Assembly: GCA_019873625.1 (NCBI GenBank)
Contig: JAIOAW010000001.1
Span: 1 to 64,000 of the forward strand
From: Chloroflexota bacterium
GTDB taxonomy: Bacteria; Chloroflexota; Anaerolineae; UBA1429
Reading direction: 5' to 3'
DNA length: 64,000 bases
Positions 62,846 through 64,000 of the stretch are shown in pieces (the first letter of the stretch is position 1; each line of letters opens with the position of its first letter). The position numbers and the translations under genes are program-made. A model generated the notes under the pieces. That model was not told the origin of the DNA. It saw only the letters and a program-made list of their open reading frames with translations, and did not search any database.

Positions 62846-62875
62846 AGTATACTACGGAAACGGCCTGAGATACAA
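62846..62875 (-). promoter_or_regulatory. Promoter for the thrS T-box transcript
   Basis: TTGTAT (62875-62870), 18-bp spacer, TATACT (62851-62846) on the minus strand; start near 62839. Confidence 0.6.
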
Positions 62876-62925
62876 TTTGGCGAAAATGCCGAGTGTTGGT
62901 CAAAGAATCAGCCCACTGCCCAACT

Positions 62926-62953
62926 TTGACGTAGCCTCACGAGCGCCTATCAT
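62926..62953 (+). promoter_or_regulatory. Promoter for the HtrA lipoprotein gene
   Basis: TTGACG, 16-bp spacer, TATCAT; start near 62960, about 50 bases before the ATG, divergent from thrS. Confidence 0.6.
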
Positions 62954-63008
62954 ATCAACAAGCCTTTTGTGATGCAGATCGAGAGTTCCTTTCGAAAGGC
63001 GGTGAACA

Positions 63009-64000
63009 ATGAAAAAACTGTACCTGTTTGGCCTTATCCTTGTTTTGAGCATCGCGTTGGCGGGGTGCTTGCCCGCTTGGCCACGGTGGGCCCCCTCGCC
63101 CACGCCGACGATCGCACCAGCCCCCACGGCCACCGCCGCGCCGCCTCAGCCGGTTCTAGCGCCCACCGCCCCAGCCCAACAGGCCAAGGCGCCCCTGAAC
63201 GTGGAGGAATCGGTCAGCGCCCTGGAGGCGCTCGTCGAAGGGGTGTATAACAGCGCCGCGCCCGCTGTGGTGAACATCACCAGCCGCACCGTGCTCTACA
63301 CCTATTTCAACCAACCCGTTCCCCAGGAGGGAACCGGTTCGGGCTTTTTCTATGACCGCGAAGGGCACATCGTAACGAACTATCACGTGGTGGCGGATGC
63401 GCAATCCCTCACCGTCACGCTCAAAGAGGGGCAAGTGTATCCCGCCACGCTCGTGGGCGCAGACCCCTCGACGGACCTCGCTGTGATCAAGATCGAGGCG
63501 ACGGACCTGCCCGACCCGCTCCCCTTGGCCGATTCGGCGCAATTGCGCGTAGGGCAGTTCGTCCTGGCCATCGGCAACCCCTTTGGCCTGGAGCAAACCC
63601 TGACGATGGGCGTGATCAGCGCTTTGGGCCGGGAGATCGAAAGCCCCGATGGGCGCTTTATCGGAGAGGCCATCCAGACGGACGCGGCCATCAACCCCGG
63701 CAACTCGGGCGGCCCCTTGCTGGACCTGCAAGGGCGCGTTATCGGGGTCAACTCGCAGATCATCAGCACAAGCCAATCCTTCGCGGGCATTGGGTTCGCC
63801 GTCTCCTCTAACACGGTGCGGCGCGTGGTGCCTCAACTCATCGCCCATGGGCGCTATCCGCACCCGTGGCTGGGCGTGCGCCTGCTGGATATCACCCCAG
63901 AACGGGCCGAGGTGCTCAAGCGTTACGGCGCGTCCGTGCCCGTAGATCAGGGCGTGATGATCATAGAGATCGTGCCGGGAAGCCCTGCCGATAAGGCAGG
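63009..64000 (+). CDS. HtrA/DegP-type serine protease, lipoprotein (partial)
   Basis: Runs off the right edge and is missing from the track; 330 residues visible. Signal peptide MKKLYLFGLILVLSIALAGC with lipobox LAGC, so Cys20 is probably lipidated. A Pro/Thr/Ala linker (to about 65) leads to the trypsin-like domain with GTGSGFFYDREGHIVTNYHVV (His), DPSTDLAVIKI (Asp) and NPGNSGGPLLD (Ser). The start of a PDZ domain (PWLGVRLLDITPERA) is reached before the edge. It degrades or refolds damaged envelope proteins. Anchoring by a lipid instead of a transmembrane helix fits a single-membrane envelope. Confidence 0.93.
   Translation, partial: MKKLYLFGLILVLSIALAGCLPAWPRWAPSPTPTIAPAPTATAAPPQPVLAPTAPAQQAKAPLNVEESVSALEALVEGVYNSAAPAVVNITSRTVLYTYFNQPVPQEGTGSGFFYDREGHIVTNYHVVADAQSLTVTLKEGQVYPATLVGADPSTDLAVIKIEATDLPDPLPLADSAQLRVGQFVLAIGNPFGLEQTLTMGVISALGREIESPDGRFIGEAIQTDAAINPGNSGGPLLDLQGRVIGVNSQIISTSQSFAGIGFAVSSNTVRRVVPQLIAHGRYPHPWLGVRLLDITPERAEVLKRYGASVPVDQGVMIIEIVPGSPADKA

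Overview
The window (about 60% G+C or higher by eye) looks like a chromosomal segment of a thermophilic or mesophilic Chloroflexota bacterium, perhaps Anaerolineae-like. This is inference. It rests on a type IV pilus cluster with no secretin (PilQ) or PilP gene, a Gram-positive-like insert in ribosomal protein S12, a T-box leader on thrS, FabK rather than FabI, a LysW-like protein, and PA14/LGFP/LysM surface modules. Nearly all the DNA is coding, and good TTGACA/TATAAT-type promoters stand in front of most transcription units.

Layout. 1-5.3 kb (minus): rpoB, rpsL, rpsG (cut by the window edge), with a strong promoter and a long leader before rpoB and no rpoC between rpoB and rpsL. 5.4-9.4 kb: palindromic dispersed repeats, a GAF/PAS kinase-like protein, a MobA-like nucleotidyltransferase, DegV and acyl carrier protein. 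9.5-27.7 kb (minus): one 18-kb type IV pilus and signalling cluster. In transcription order it holds a REC-GAF-HD-GYP protein, a REC-GAF histidine kinase, a lone receiver, a receiver-fused PilB ATPase, PilC, minor pilins PilV/PilW/PilX-like, a PilN carrying six PPC-type repeats, a PilO-TPR fusion, a TPR-4xLysM protein, PilM, PilD, PilT and a major pilin. 27.8-29.1 kb: dUTPase-like and SPFH proteins. 29.3-30.7 kb: a type II restriction-modification pair. 30.7-38.5 kb: a large CHASE/PAS hybrid kinase, a zinc alcohol dehydrogenase and pyruvate phosphate dikinase. 38.7-43.2 kb: dnaG-rpoD and an MFS transporter. 43.3-47.6 kb: a LysW-like protein, a PA14/LGFP secreted protein, a YbaK-type deacylase, RNase P RNA and a flavin reductase. 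47.6-53.3 kb: fatty acid synthesis genes in two divergent units (fabG/fabD/fabK and fabF/fabH) and a MaoC hydratase. 53.4-64 kb: SanA-like protein, ferredoxin-fused aldo/keto reductase, a 104-bp perfect direct repeat, an AbiEi-like protein, holA, a metallophosphoesterase, a NIF3-like/GNAT fusion, T-box-controlled thrS, and an HtrA lipoprotein protease cut by the right edge.

The most distinctive part is the pilus cluster. Its core motor and assembly proteins are orthodox, but the proteins that should bridge membrane and envelope have been rebuilt. PilN seems to have six extracellular PPC-like beta-sandwich repeats inserted before its last strand. PilO has gained a TPR module. A TPR-LysM wall-binding protein sits where PilP/PilQ would be. 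The extension ATPase carries its own phospho-receiver next to a c-di-GMP phosphodiesterase and a kinase. Together this suggests a pilus anchored in a single-membrane envelope and controlled directly by phosphorelay and c-di-GMP signals.
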